Of a DNA stretch of 48,412 nt, positions 17,065-25,310 are shown piece after piece. Below the pieces are notes generated by a model. The model did no database searches and had not been told where the DNA came from. It worked only from the letters and a program-made list of their open reading frames with translations. A program made the position numbers and the translations under genes. Source of the DNA: Leptolyngbya sp. Cla-17 (GTDB lineage Bacteria > Cyanobacteriota > Cyanobacteriia > Leptolyngbyales > Leptolyngbyaceae); assembly GCF_016807185.1 (NCBI RefSeq), contig NZ_JAEVYN010000007.1, positions 1-48,412 of the forward strand. Direction: 5' to 3'. Position 1 is the first letter of the stretch, and the number at the start of each line of letters is the position of its first letter.

Positions 17065-17106
17065 AGTCACCCTTTGTGGATCGCCCTTGTGAACGAAGGT
17101 AGCAAC

Positions 17107-19653
17107 ATGCACAGATCGCACTTAACAGCATGGGTTTTGATGGGTAGTGTTCTGGGTGCATCGCTTTGTACTCAACCGATCGCCGCTCAAGTAATCCCTG
17201 ATGCCACACTGCCAGCAGGAGAGCGATCGCAAGTGTCTGGTAATCCCAATGTTCAGATCGATGGTGGAGCAAGGCGAGGGGGTAGCCTGTTCCATAGCTT
17301 CAGCCAGTTTTCGATTCCCACAGGTGGGTCTGCTTACTTCAACAACGCTATTGATGTACAGAACATTTTCAGCCGCGTGACGGGTGGGTCAATCTCGAAC
17401 ATTGATGGGTTGATCCGAGCAAATGGAACGGCAAATCTGTTTCTGCTCAACCCGAATGGGATTTTGTTTGGTCCAAATGCGTCCCTCAATATTGGCGGTT
17501 CGTTTGTTGCCAGTACCGCTGACAGCATCAACTTTGCCGATAATTTTCAGTACAGCGCTACAAATCCTCAAACGACACCGCTGTTGACGATCAGCGTTCC
17601 CGTTGGATTGCAGATGGGAACCAATCCAGGGCGCATTGCGATGCAGGGGAATGGCTACGATTTATCCGTTGCAGTGCCTATTTTTTCTCCTCTTGTCAGA
17701 GGCAGTAGTACAGCAGGTTTGCGGGTGCCAGCCGGTCGAACCCTCGCTTTGATTGGCGGAGATATAGACATTGCTGGCGGCACGCTGACGGCAGAGCAAG
17801 GACGTATTGAATTGGGTAGCGTGCGTGACGGGCAAGTAAACCTCAGTTCTACAAATTCTGGCTTTGCGTTTGATTATCAAGAAAGCCAACGCTTTGGTGA
17901 TATTCGCCTCTCACGACAGGCGCTAGGAGATGCGAGTGGAGGCGGATTAATTCAGGTACAGGGGAATCAGGTATCACTGGCGGATGGCTCACTGCTATTG
18001 ATTCAGAACCGGGGGACTCAGGCTGGAGGGAGCATCAGAGTGGATGCTACTCAGTCTTTAGAACTAAGCGGAGGCAGCCCAGATGGTAGATTTACTGGCG
18101 GCTTGAATAGCCAAACTGTGGGAGTTAGGAGTGGAGCAGATGTTGCAGTCTCAACTCGACAATTGGCTGCTCGATATGGAGCAGCAATAATTGCTCGCTC
18201 CTACGGATCTGGTAGGGCAGGTAACATAACTGTGCAAGCCTCTAATTCAGTGCAAGCCGTCGGTTTTTCGTCCATTAATCCTAGTGTACTCAGTACCATC
18301 GGTAATAGTGCTTTCAGCTCTGGAGATGCGGGAGATGTCACTGTGTCAACACAGAAGATAACGATTCTTGAGGGAGGAACCATTGGATCGGTAACGTTTG
18401 GCATCGGTCGCGGCGGCGATGTCACTGTAAATGCGTTTGACTCGATAAAACTGATTGGACAGAGCAGTCTTTCCAGTCAAAGTGTTCTAAACGCTCTTAC
18501 TATTGGTGCTGGAGATGCTGGGCAACTCACGGTCAACACTTCAAGGTTAGTGGCTCAGGATGGAGGAGCCGTTACGACTGTCACTCTGGGGTCTGGTCGC
18601 GCAGGTAGTCTCACCGTCAATGCCAAAGAGTCTGTAGAGGTCAGTGGTCGCTCCCCGCTTTTTCTGCCCAGTTATGTGGGTTCGTCTGCCCCGATTGCAA
18701 GTGATACTTTAAAGCAAGCTTATCGACTGCCTGACAGACCCAGCGGAAATTCAGGCAGCGTGACCATTAATACTCCCCGTTTGAGTATCAGTGATGGTGC
18801 ATATGTCGGTGTCAGCAATGATGGCACCGGGAGTGCTGGCACCTTGCGGGTAACCACCAACTCGATTGTTGTAGACAATAGTGGTGCGATTACAGCCGCC
18901 ACTGTATCTGGAGAAGGGGGCAACATCGACCTCAACGTGCGCGATTTTCTGCTGCTGCGAAACAATAGTTCGATTACCGCATCGGCAGGTGGTACAGGTA
19001 ATGGTGGCAACATTCAGATTAATGCAGGCTCGATCGTGGCTGTACCCAGTGAAAATAGCGATATTCGTGCCAATTCCGTCAATGCTCGTGGCGGTAGCGT
19101 CACGATTAATGCCTCTGGTATCTTTGGCATCCAGTTTCGCCCTCAAAACACCCCTTTGAGCGACATCACCGCAACCGGAGCCAGTTCTGCCCAGAGTGGC
19201 ACGGTGCAACTCAACATCGAACGCTTTGACCCCACCTCTGGTTTAGTCGCACTTCCCACAACGGTTGTCGATTCATCCCGCCTGATTGTCCAGGGTTGTC
19301 CTGCCAATCAAGGCAACTCTTTCGTCATCAGTGGTCGCGGTGGTTTGCCTCCCACGCCTGAACAACAATTAGACGATGATGCGGAGTGGAGCGATCGACG
19401 CAGGCTAAACGTGGCTCAGAAGATGGATCAGAGGAGTAGAGGACGCGGAGACGCGGACTTCGGCGTGAGCGCTCAGTCGAACGAGACGCAAAGACGCAGA
19501 GACGTTTCTTATGCAAAATCTCCCGACACTCCAATCATGGAAGCGGCTGGAGTGCAGGTAACTTCTACGGGGGAGATCTTTTTGGTTGCCAGCACCCCTG
19601 ACCCTACGATACAGAATCGATTGAATCAAGCAGTTACCTGCCAAGAAAGGTAG
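17107..19653 (+). CDS. Filamentous-haemagglutinin N-domain secreted protein (two-partner type)
   Basis: This 848-residue exported protein starts at ATG 17107 (GAAGG ribosome site seven bases upstream). A signal peptide runs over ~1-27 (hydrophobic VLMGSVLGASLC, predicted cut after IAAQ). The haemagglutination-activity (TPS) domain follows, with the family blocks FHSFSQFSIPTGGSAYF, NANLFLLNPNGI-like LFLLNPNGILFG and SFVASTAD. Next come many glycine/Asn-rich beta-helix repeats (GSGRAGNITVQA, GAGDAGQLTVNT). A C-terminal stretch is interrupted by a GACGCGGA-type repeat (19440-19505). Such proteins usually leave through a TpsB/Omp85 partner; none is in this window. The likely place is the cell surface or outside the cell. 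Confidence 0.88.
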   Translation: MHRSHLTAWVLMGSVLGASLCTQPIAAQVIPDATLPAGERSQVSGNPNVQIDGGARRGGSLFHSFSQFSIPTGGSAYFNNAIDVQNIFSRVTGGSISNIDGLIRANGTANLFLLNPNGILFGPNASLNIGGSFVASTADSINFADNFQYSATNPQTTPLLTISVPVGLQMGTNPGRIAMQGNGYDLSVAVPIFSPLVRGSSTAGLRVPAGRTLALIGGDIDIAGGTLTAEQGRIELGSVRDGQVNLSSTNSGFAFDYQESQRFGDIRLSRQALGDASGGGLIQVQGNQVSLADGSLLLIQNRGTQAGGSIRVDATQSLELSGGSPDGRFTGGLNSQTVGVRSGADVAVSTRQLAARYGAAIIARSYGSGRAGNITVQASNSVQAVGFSSINPSVLSTIGNSAFSSGDAGDVTVSTQKITILEGGTIGSVTFGIGRGGDVTVNAFDSIKLIGQSSLSSQSVLNALTIGAGDAGQLTVNTSRLVAQDGGAVTTVTLGSGRAGSLTVNAKESVEVSGRSPLFLPSYVGSSAPIASDTLKQAYRLPDRPSGNSGSVTINTPRLSISDGAYVGVSNDGTGSAGTLRVTTNSIVVDNSGAITAATVSGEGGNIDLNVRDFLLLRNNSSITASAGGTGNGGNIQINAGSIVAVPSENSDIRANSVNARGGSVTINASGIFGIQFRPQNTPLSDITATGASSAQSGTVQLNIERFDPTSGLVALPTTVVDSSRLIVQGCPANQGNSFVISGRGGLPPTPEQQLDDDAEWSDRRRLNVAQKMDQRSRGRGDADFGVSAQSNETQRRRDVSYAKSPDTPIMEAAGVQVTSTGEIFLVASTPDPTIQNRLNQAVTCQER
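19440..19505 (+). repeat. GACGCRRA octamer repeats in the haemagglutinin-like gene
   Basis: Tandem and near-tandem 8-base units GACGCGGA, GACGCGGA, GACGCAAA and GACGCAGA are embedded in frame and give an Arg/Asp-rich segment. The unit is related to the complement of the GCGTCTCC unit in the kinase gene. Confidence 0.6.
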
Positions 19654-19682
19654 CATAAGCTGCTCAAAGACTCAGTCGCTAA

Positions 19683-19858
19683 GTATGCTTGCCGAACTAG
19701 AGACTGCCTTAAGCATCGGCGAAAGCCCTGCCAAATCGCACATCAATCGGCTTCTAAGTAAATTGGGCGTGGGCGGTAGCTTGCCCTGATTTGTCAGTTC
19801 GCACTCAGGCCGTAATTGTTGCCGTTAAACGTGGGCTTGTCAGTTTGTAGGTTGTACT
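19683..19858 (+). pseudogene. Decayed copy of the response-regulator 3' end
   Basis: Bases ~19703-19858 align with the HTH-coding end of the regulator (about 13535-13673): shared CTGCCTTAAG, GGCGAAAG, TCGCACATCAA, AAGTAAATT, CGTAATTGTTGCCGTTAA and GTCAGTTTGTAGG blocks, roughly 80% identical by eye. An inserted stretch of about 20 bases (GTAGCTTGCCCTGATTTGTC) shifts the frame and adds stops. Similarity continues past the stop codon to TGTACT, then IS630-family element C begins. It is a remnant of a duplicated regulator or of a segmental duplication. Confidence 0.75.
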
Positions 19859-19863
19859 TTATA

Positions 19864-21022
19864 CGGAATTGAGTAGGGGAGTATCATTTAGCAAGATGAA
19901 AAAGGTACTCTGTCCATGCCTCGACCCCGCACTCAAATTAGCCCTCATCTAGACTACGCAGATCTAACTCAGCGGTATGTTCAGTGCCAAGATGCTGGCG
20001 AGAAAAACCGTTGGTTGGTGATTCGATTGCTCAGTCATCCAAAGACTCCGATGAGCATCGAACAAACCGCTGAGATTTGTGGACTCAGTTGTAGTGGAGT
20101 GCGGAAAATTGCCCGTCGCTACAACGCCGAGGGTGCGGTCGGACTAGTCAATCGGCAACGCTTGAACCCTGGGGGCAATCGGTTGGCTTTAAGTGATGAA
20201 CAGCAACGGCTATTGCGGCAACGCTTACAGAGTGCCCCGGATGATGGCGGACTCTGGAGTGGACCGAAAGTTGGGGAGTATATCGAAACCTACTTTGGCA
20301 TTTGCTTACACCCCTCAACAGCCTGGAAGTATCTACGACGTTTGGGGTTGAGCTTGCAGGTGCCGCATCCGGTGCATCATCAAAGCGCAACCCTTGAGCA
20401 GCAAGCAGAGTTCAAAGCAGGATTAGCAGGTCATGTGGCGTGGTTGCGCTCGTTGTTTCCCAATCGGGAGATTGTAATTTGGGCGGAAGACGAAGCTCGA
20501 TTAGGCTTGCAACCCATTGTCAGGCGGGTTTGGGCACCCATAGGAGAACGCCCATCAGCGCATCATTCTCGCCGCTATCAATGGGTCTACACCTATGGTT
20601 TTGTCCATCCTGCCACTGGAGCGAGCTACTTCCTTTTATTGCCCCGTGCCAATGTCTCCATGATGCAGATGGCGTTAGAGCTATTTGCGGCTCAGGTCAA
20701 TCCCCATCGTCAGCAGTTGATCATTCTATTGGTTGATCAGGCCGCGTGGCATATGAGCCAAAAACTTCAGGTGCCCCCCGGCATTTTCTTCTACCCGCTA
20801 TTGCCCTATACCCCCCAACTGCAACCCACTGAATGTGTCTGGTCTTTGCTGCGCGAAGCAATCGCTAATCAAGTGTTTGACAATCTTGATGCTTTAGAGG
20901 ATGTCTTAGTCAAGCGGTGCCAATGGTTGATGCAGCATCCTGTGATAGTTCAAGGCAAAGTGGGCTTTGATTGGATTCAAGCAATTTAATCTGGTCAAAA
21001 AGTACTGCCTTCCGCAATTCCG
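19864..21022 (+). mobile_element. IS630-family element C (single-frame transposase)
   Basis: This 1159-bp element has terminal repeats CGGAATTGAGTAGGGG at the left and CGGAATTGCGGAAGG (complement) at the right. TA lies at both edges (19862-19863 and 21023-21024), the classical IS630 target duplication. It differs clearly from elements A, B and D. Confidence 0.83.
19916..20989 (+). CDS. IS630-family transposase (element C)
   Basis: This 357-residue complete transposase has an N-terminal helix-turn-helix pair (MSIEQTAEICGLSCSGVRKIARRYN; then a winged second domain with DGGLWSGPKVGEYIE) and a DDE catalytic domain with Asp in IWAEDEARLGLQP, Asp in ILLVDQAAWH and Glu in QLQPTECVWSLLREAI. Unlike elements A, B and D it needs no frameshift. 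ATG at 19916; the preceding bases show no strong ribosome site. It appears intact. Confidence 0.88.
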   Translation: MPRPRTQISPHLDYADLTQRYVQCQDAGEKNRWLVIRLLSHPKTPMSIEQTAEICGLSCSGVRKIARRYNAEGAVGLVNRQRLNPGGNRLALSDEQQRLLRQRLQSAPDDGGLWSGPKVGEYIETYFGICLHPSTAWKYLRRLGLSLQVPHPVHHQSATLEQQAEFKAGLAGHVAWLRSLFPNREIVIWAEDEARLGLQPIVRRVWAPIGERPSAHHSRRYQWVYTYGFVHPATGASYFLLLPRANVSMMQMALELFAAQVNPHRQQLIILLVDQAAWHMSQKLQVPPGIFFYPLLPYTPQLQPTECVWSLLREAIANQVFDNLDALEDVLVKRCQWLMQHPVIVQGKVGFDWIQAI

Positions 21023-21144
21023 TATTAGTTGTTATCTTTACTGGGTTTCACTACGAGGATTTGTTAGAGCAGTAGAGGCTTTCTCCTCAAAGAACAACTG
21101 CGAGTAGGTCATAGTCTCAAATTAGCAATCGCTCACTCGCATCA

Positions 21145-21834
21145 CTAACTGAGTACCCAAATTTGTGCCGTTTCATAAAATTCACCCCGTTGCTGGAGCG
21201 TAAATCCTCCCAGTAGTAGCGCCAGCCAAAGTTGAATTAGAGGCATTCCCGTTGATTGCTGAAGCTCAACCAGTGGAGCCATAGAAACTTGTTGTTCTGC
21301 CATCCACTGAGCGATTGCCCTTGCCCACGCTGCCACATCTTCATCATGGGCGATCGCCCACGTGTGGTTGAAGATTTCTGCTTCCGTAAGGTCTGGCTCC
21401 TGGCTCATCTGTTGATCTAGCACTTGCAGCACTGTGGTTCGATTTAATTCCCCAACCACTGAATCACCCTCCGCAATCGCTTGCCGCTCTGTGATTTTTC
21501 TAGGTAGAGTCGCCAAAGGTTTGATGAACTGGTCGAAATCCACTTCCATCGTCTGCCGGACATACTGATCGAACGCCTCGGTTGGCATCACCGGACCCTC
21601 ATCGCTGGTGGTTGCCTCCAATTCCTCAAATGCCAGAGCCGAGCGATCGCAAAAGACCTGAGCAATTTGGGAGATCGCTTCTGCTGCTACCTGTAACTGC
21701 CCCACTGTATCCAACGACAACAACGCCGCATCCAGCCCATCCAGCAGTTGCCCCACATCTGCTTCATCGGGTGCGATCGCTGCTTCCTTTAGCACCTCCC
21801 ACAACCCCAACTCTAATTGCTCAATCTGCCTCAT
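21145..21834 (-). CDS. Unknown helical acidic protein
   Basis: This 229-residue protein is of no family I recognise. It is strongly acidic and mostly helical (MRQIEQLELGLWEVLKEAAI...), with a Thr/Glu-rich middle (LTEAEIFNHTWAIAHDED) and a hydrophobic C-terminal segment (MPLIQLWLALLLGGFTLQQ) that is probably a buried helix. It is the last of three leftward genes: the preceding frame ends nine bases upstream of its ATG, so they are probably co-transcribed. Co-occurrence with the Cys-rich neighbour suggests an accessory function of plasmid or genomic-island type, but nothing specific can be assigned. Confidence 0.6.
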   Translation of the reverse strand: MRQIEQLELGLWEVLKEAAIAPDEADVGQLLDGLDAALLSLDTVGQLQVAAEAISQIAQVFCDRSALAFEELEATTSDEGPVMPTEAFDQYVRQTMEVDFDQFIKPLATLPRKITERQAIAEGDSVVGELNRTTVLQVLDQQMSQEPDLTEAEIFNHTWAIAHDEDVAAWARAIAQWMAEQQVSMAPLVELQQSTGMPLIQLWLALLLGGFTLQQRGEFYETAQIWVLS

Positions 21835-21843
21835 CTCTTAATC

Positions 21844-22338
21844 TCACCCATGCAGTGGACAGGGACGGGATGCACATAACTCCGGGTCAAGCCGCATTTG
21901 ACTGGCAAACTTTTTAATGCCGTATCGCTCCTCCAAGACACTCAACATCTTGTTTACATACTGATGCACTTGACTCGGCACCATACCCGCACAATGCACG
22001 GTTGGCACAATCGCCACCTTCTCCTGTCCCTGCCAAATCTCTGCTGAGATCGCATGAACAGGCGTGTCCACTCCCGCTTTGCGATACACCACCAGCACCC
22101 CAAACACCAATCGACTCAGTGGCTCAAATTCCACTGAAATCTGCTCTAATTCCCCTTCTTTGCGTTTGCGGCTGCGAGTCTGATTAATGCGCTCGCGATT
22201 TCTGGCATACGACCTGCGACTATAGCAAACCGCCGGGTTCCAGCAACGATCGCCTTCTGCCCCATGCAACGCCTGTGCCTGCTCCGCTGACAAGGTCGCA
22301 CACTTACGGCATTTCTCTGGTAAGGCTCTTTTAGACAT
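21844..22338 (-). CDS. Unknown Cys-rich, basic protein
   Basis: This 164-residue protein starts at ATG 22336-22338 (GAGGTG ribosome site immediately upstream; the frame is open 14 codons further, but that part overlaps the upstream gene). The N-terminal half has paired cysteines (CRKCATL, then GDRCWNPAVCYSRRSYARNRERIN), suggesting a small zinc-binding or nucleic-acid-binding module, followed by a strongly basic stretch (NQTRSRKRK). The C-terminal half looks alpha/beta (FGVLVVYRKAGVDTPVHAISAEIW...). It overlaps the stop of the DUF4058 remnant (TAATG), implying translational coupling. The family is not recognised. Confidence 0.6.
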   Translation of the reverse strand: MSKRALPEKCRKCATLSAEQAQALHGAEGDRCWNPAVCYSRRSYARNRERINQTRSRKRKEGELEQISVEFEPLSRLVFGVLVVYRKAGVDTPVHAISAEIWQGQEKVAIVPTVHCAGMVPSQVHQYVNKMLSVLEERYGIKKFASQMRLDPELCASRPCPLHG

Positions 22339-22646
22339 TACACCTCGGTTCTCAAGGGTGCGAGTAAGGCATCTACCCACCCTAAAGCGTCTGCTGTTAG
22401 CACGGGTTTAGGAGAAAGTTCACGATAGTCGATCAACAAGTGATAAAACACCTCATCGTAGATGTCACGCAGGGCAGCCGCTAAATCCAGTGGCGCATCA
22501 ACATCCGGGAGACATAGCGGCACGGTGTAGCCCGGTTGGATTTTAGGAGCAAGCTGCTGTCGAATTTTACTGGCTAAGGCATTGTGGACATCGACCCACA
22601 GATAGCCTTCCAAGTAGGGATCCATCCCAGGAAAAGGTGACGGCAT
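22338..22646 (-). pseudogene. DUF4058 family gene with internal deletion
   Basis: It begins with the hallmark MPSPFPGMDPYLEG...LWVDVHNALASKIRQQLAP of DUF4058 proteins and ends with their typical tail (PDVDAPLDLAAALRDIYDEVFYHLLIDYRE...DALGWVDALLAPL). Family members are usually about 250 residues; here only 102 remain, so roughly 150 middle residues are missing while the frame is kept. The join is near PGYTVPLCLPD. The start is taken at the MPSPF Met; 11 further upstream codons are open. It may be a non-functional deletion product or a shortened but expressed variant, since its stop is coupled to the next gene. Confidence 0.75.
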
Positions 22647-22723
22647 GGCAAGACTCCCGAATAGGCAGTATGAGAGCATTATAGTTTCTAATCTCAGCTC
22701 AAAATCCTAACTTCGTCTGAGCC

Positions 22724-22765
22724 TCATCATATTCCAGATAATGGTTATTATCCGGAATATGATGA
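22724..22765. repeat. 42-bp palindrome
   Basis: Arms TCATCATATTCC and GATAAT are mirrored by ATTATC and GGAATATGATGA around a GGTT centre, with one A/C mismatch: 18 paired positions out of 19. It lies between the stop of the DUF4351 gene (22919) and the DUF4058 remnant. It could act as a terminator hairpin or an operator, or be the relic of a small mobile element. Confidence 0.65.
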
Positions 22766-22918
22766 ATGGGAAATTTTGAGTTGCTGACCCTGAGTACCTG
22801 TTGAAATCGCGATCGCTCAACAGAACCGGAAGCTTAATAGCTATCCTAGCGAGAACCAGTAAGACTAGAGCACTCGGTTCAGTCGCGCACAGACTATAAA
22901 CTCCCATCCGGGGGTTGG

Positions 22919-23815
22919 CTAAGAAGTAAACCTGATTAATAGCTCTTCTTGTGAGAGTTGTAGGAGCAGCGGGGTGTACTCTTCAGGAGGTAGGACTAAG
23001 ATTTGAGAAATCAGGGCAGCCAGGGATTCGTCGAGTTCCCCGAAGCGGACTTTGAGCAGATTTTCTATAACCTTCCGTTCGCCCTGCTTCTCACCTCGGC
23101 GTTCACCTCGACGCTCGGTTTCCTGTTCCCATTCTAAATACGCTTGCGATAAGGTCATAAGCAACTGCTCATCCTCAGAGGTTTGGGTACCAGTCAGTTC
23201 AATTGTAACTTTCCATGCCGTCAGCATTTGTAATGTTTTAGAACGCCGAAAATCCGTTGCTGGTAGCGCCAAAACTTCAGAGATCGCTTGCCGTTGTGTT
23301 TCGTCCCGTCCCAAAATTCGCAGCCAAAGAGTTTCCTCGGTTGGGGGGAGTTGGTTGATCGCAACGATAACCGTCTTAAGAGCATTTGCTAGAAAGTAGA
23401 TGCCTGGTAGCCATTGTTCATTTGGAACTGCACTAAAATCATTCAGGACAGGCTTTGAAACATCGGCGGCAAGAACCCAAAGTTTGGGCAACTCCCCTTC
23501 CAAAGTCCGGCTCTCTTGACGATTCGCCTGCCGACGTTGGTCTTCATGCACCCAAAATAGCTTCAGCAAACAGGTGCGGACTTCGGTGCGGGTTGGCGGA
23601 TTGTGAAAGGGTTCAATCAGGCAGGGAGTTGTGGCGATTCTACCCAGCAAACCTAAGCTACTGGAGTCAACTGTCGATTGGGGAAAGGGTTCAAACCAAA
23701 CATCGACAAACTTCGATTCTCCGGGGACTTCTAAACTCCGTTCGGCTCGACCCAACGGAGTCAGAAATTCTTTGAGAAATTCTTTCGCTAACTGATCGAA
23801 GGGAATTTGAGTCAT
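22919..23815 (-). CDS. DUF4351 / Rpn-type protein
   Basis: This 298-residue protein has the plan of cyanobacterial Rpn-like proteins. The N-terminal nuclease-like fold begins MTQIPFDQLAKEFLKEFL and contains FVDVWFEP. A charged linker (EWEQETERRGERRGEKQGERK) leads to a C-terminal DUF4351 module (VIENLLKVRFGELDESLAALISQILVLPPEEYTPLLLQLS). Rpn relatives belong to the PD-(D/E)XK nuclease superfamily and are often multicopy and mobile. The catalytic site is not obvious here, so activity is uncertain. It is a single leftward gene with a clear gap on both sides. Confidence 0.8.
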   Translation of the reverse strand: MTQIPFDQLAKEFLKEFLTPLGRAERSLEVPGESKFVDVWFEPFPQSTVDSSSLGLLGRIATTPCLIEPFHNPPTRTEVRTCLLKLFWVHEDQRRQANRQESRTLEGELPKLWVLAADVSKPVLNDFSAVPNEQWLPGIYFLANALKTVIVAINQLPPTEETLWLRILGRDETQRQAISEVLALPATDFRRSKTLQMLTAWKVTIELTGTQTSEDEQLLMTLSQAYLEWEQETERRGERRGEKQGERKVIENLLKVRFGELDESLAALISQILVLPPEEYTPLLLQLSQEELLIRFTS

Positions 23816-23896
23816 GGCACAGTTGCTTTGTACTATTTACATTTACCATGCTTGTAGTCAGTGCCGTTAAGGTTCGCTCCTCCATTTGAATTGTTC

Positions 23897-25099
23897 TTAC
23901 TCCTTCGCATTGATGCCACCGCCACCCTGGGTAAGGCGCTGCCACATGGGTAGTTGGGTTTCACCGCCGCCCTCAATCCGCTCTAGCGCTGCTATCATCT
24001 CGATTCGCACATCAAATTCCACTTCGCGTTCCACTGCATTACGTAGGGCATCTACAGCAGTGAGATCGCCCAGCTCATTCAAGAATCGAGCCGCTCTCCA
24101 ACGCACGAGCTTCGAGGAGTCTGCTAATGCCTGAGTCATCGTTAGCATGGCACTAATATTTCCCAAATCGCTTAAGGCATCTCCCGCTGTCCGCCGGACG
24201 ATCGCGGATGGATCTGCAAGGACAATCCGAGCCAGCGGTTCAACGGCAGCATCTATACCGCTAGCACCGAGGAGAGCAGCAGCCCAGCGACGAATCGTGC
24301 TCTGTTTGTCATTGAGAACCATCACGATCTGCGGCAACGTTTCGGGGGTGACTTCAATCTGTTGTAGCGCCTTGAGTCGATATTTCCAGTTCAGGTGATA
24401 CAGATCCGCTAACAGAGATTGCTGTCGGTCGGCGTTATGGACTTGCTTTTTGGTGTCGTTGGACATGACAGCGGCTTCAATCCGAGCCAGTTCGTCATCG
24501 TCCATTAGGCTAACAATCTCGTCTGCGACCAGTTGCGCGACTGCTTCAGGGGAGCCAGCCGGAGCCTGATAGGGTTCCCACTGTCGCTCTGCCACGTAAT
24601 TTGCGCCCGTGGCACGAATCGCTCGCTGAAGTGCCTGATTGAATCGCTCTGGCAAGGCTACCCGCGCTTGTTGACCATCGGCAGCGATCGCTCTCACTTG
24701 CACTGGAATCCCACGAAACACCTGAACAGCGACCTCAACGGAACCTAAGTTTGAGCTGTGCGGCTGGCTAGTTAGACTGGCAGGTGGTATTGGCTCCTGG
24801 GACTGTGAAACCTGATCTAGAAGCGTTGAGTCAGCATCTTGAGCCACCCCAATAATGCCAGCAGCTTCCGCCAGGATCGGCTGCCAGTCTGCATTCCCTT
24901 TACGGGTCAGCGTGATGAAATCATGGACGAGAAAGACCGATTGGACTGTCTCAATCGCAAGCAACTGTTGAGCGAAGGTCGGAGCATTGGGCTGTTCTCC
25001 GCCTTTCTGCAGCGTCAAGGCTTTGGCGCTAATTACCTCGTTCAGATTGAGTTTGATGCAATTCGGACTGGGGGTGGTTTCAATCGATCGCAGTTGCAT
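23897..25099 (-). CDS. Nfu-N domain plus HEAT-repeat protein (CvfC-like)
   Basis: This protein of about 400 residues resembles the conserved virulence factor C (CvfC) family. An N-terminal Nfu/NifU-N-like domain (MQLRSIETTPSPNCIKLNLNE..., FAQQLLAIETVQSVFLVHDFITLTR) is followed by a linker and middle domain, and by C-terminal HEAT repeats (IRRWAAALLGASG, AIVRRTAGDALSDLG, LVRWRAARFLNELGD). I chose ATG at 25097-25099 because the Nfu-N domain begins exactly there; the frame is open 23 codons upstream. The tail is Gly-rich. The role is unknown; such proteins may act as binding scaffolds. It is divergent from the recombinase gene. Confidence 0.82.
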   Translation of the reverse strand: MQLRSIETTPSPNCIKLNLNEVISAKALTLQKGGEQPNAPTFAQQLLAIETVQSVFLVHDFITLTRKGNADWQPILAEAAGIIGVAQDADSTLLDQVSQSQEPIPPASLTSQPHSSNLGSVEVAVQVFRGIPVQVRAIAADGQQARVALPERFNQALQRAIRATGANYVAERQWEPYQAPAGSPEAVAQLVADEIVSLMDDDELARIEAAVMSNDTKKQVHNADRQQSLLADLYHLNWKYRLKALQQIEVTPETLPQIVMVLNDKQSTIRRWAAALLGASGIDAAVEPLARIVLADPSAIVRRTAGDALSDLGNISAMLTMTQALADSSKLVRWRAARFLNELGDLTAVDALRNAVEREVEFDVRIEMIAALERIEGGGETQLPMWQRLTQGGGGINAKE

Positions 25100-25310
25100 A
25101 GCCTTATCCTTAACTCGTTCAGATCGCCCAAACACGAGGTGAATTTGATTCAACCGATGTGGTTTCACATTGATCCTAACTCACTGGAATTGCCAATCGG
25201 TATTTGGTTGTGGTTTCAAATCAGCCGTCTCCACCAGCAGCTTAAGTCGTAAAATACACTGAATGGTCGAACGTTTTTGATTGAGGAACTTTGATTGAGG
25301 AACATCGTTC

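Noticed and set aside
22707..22907. 66-codon minus frame over the 42-bp palindrome
   Set aside because: It runs through the palindrome and has no family features.
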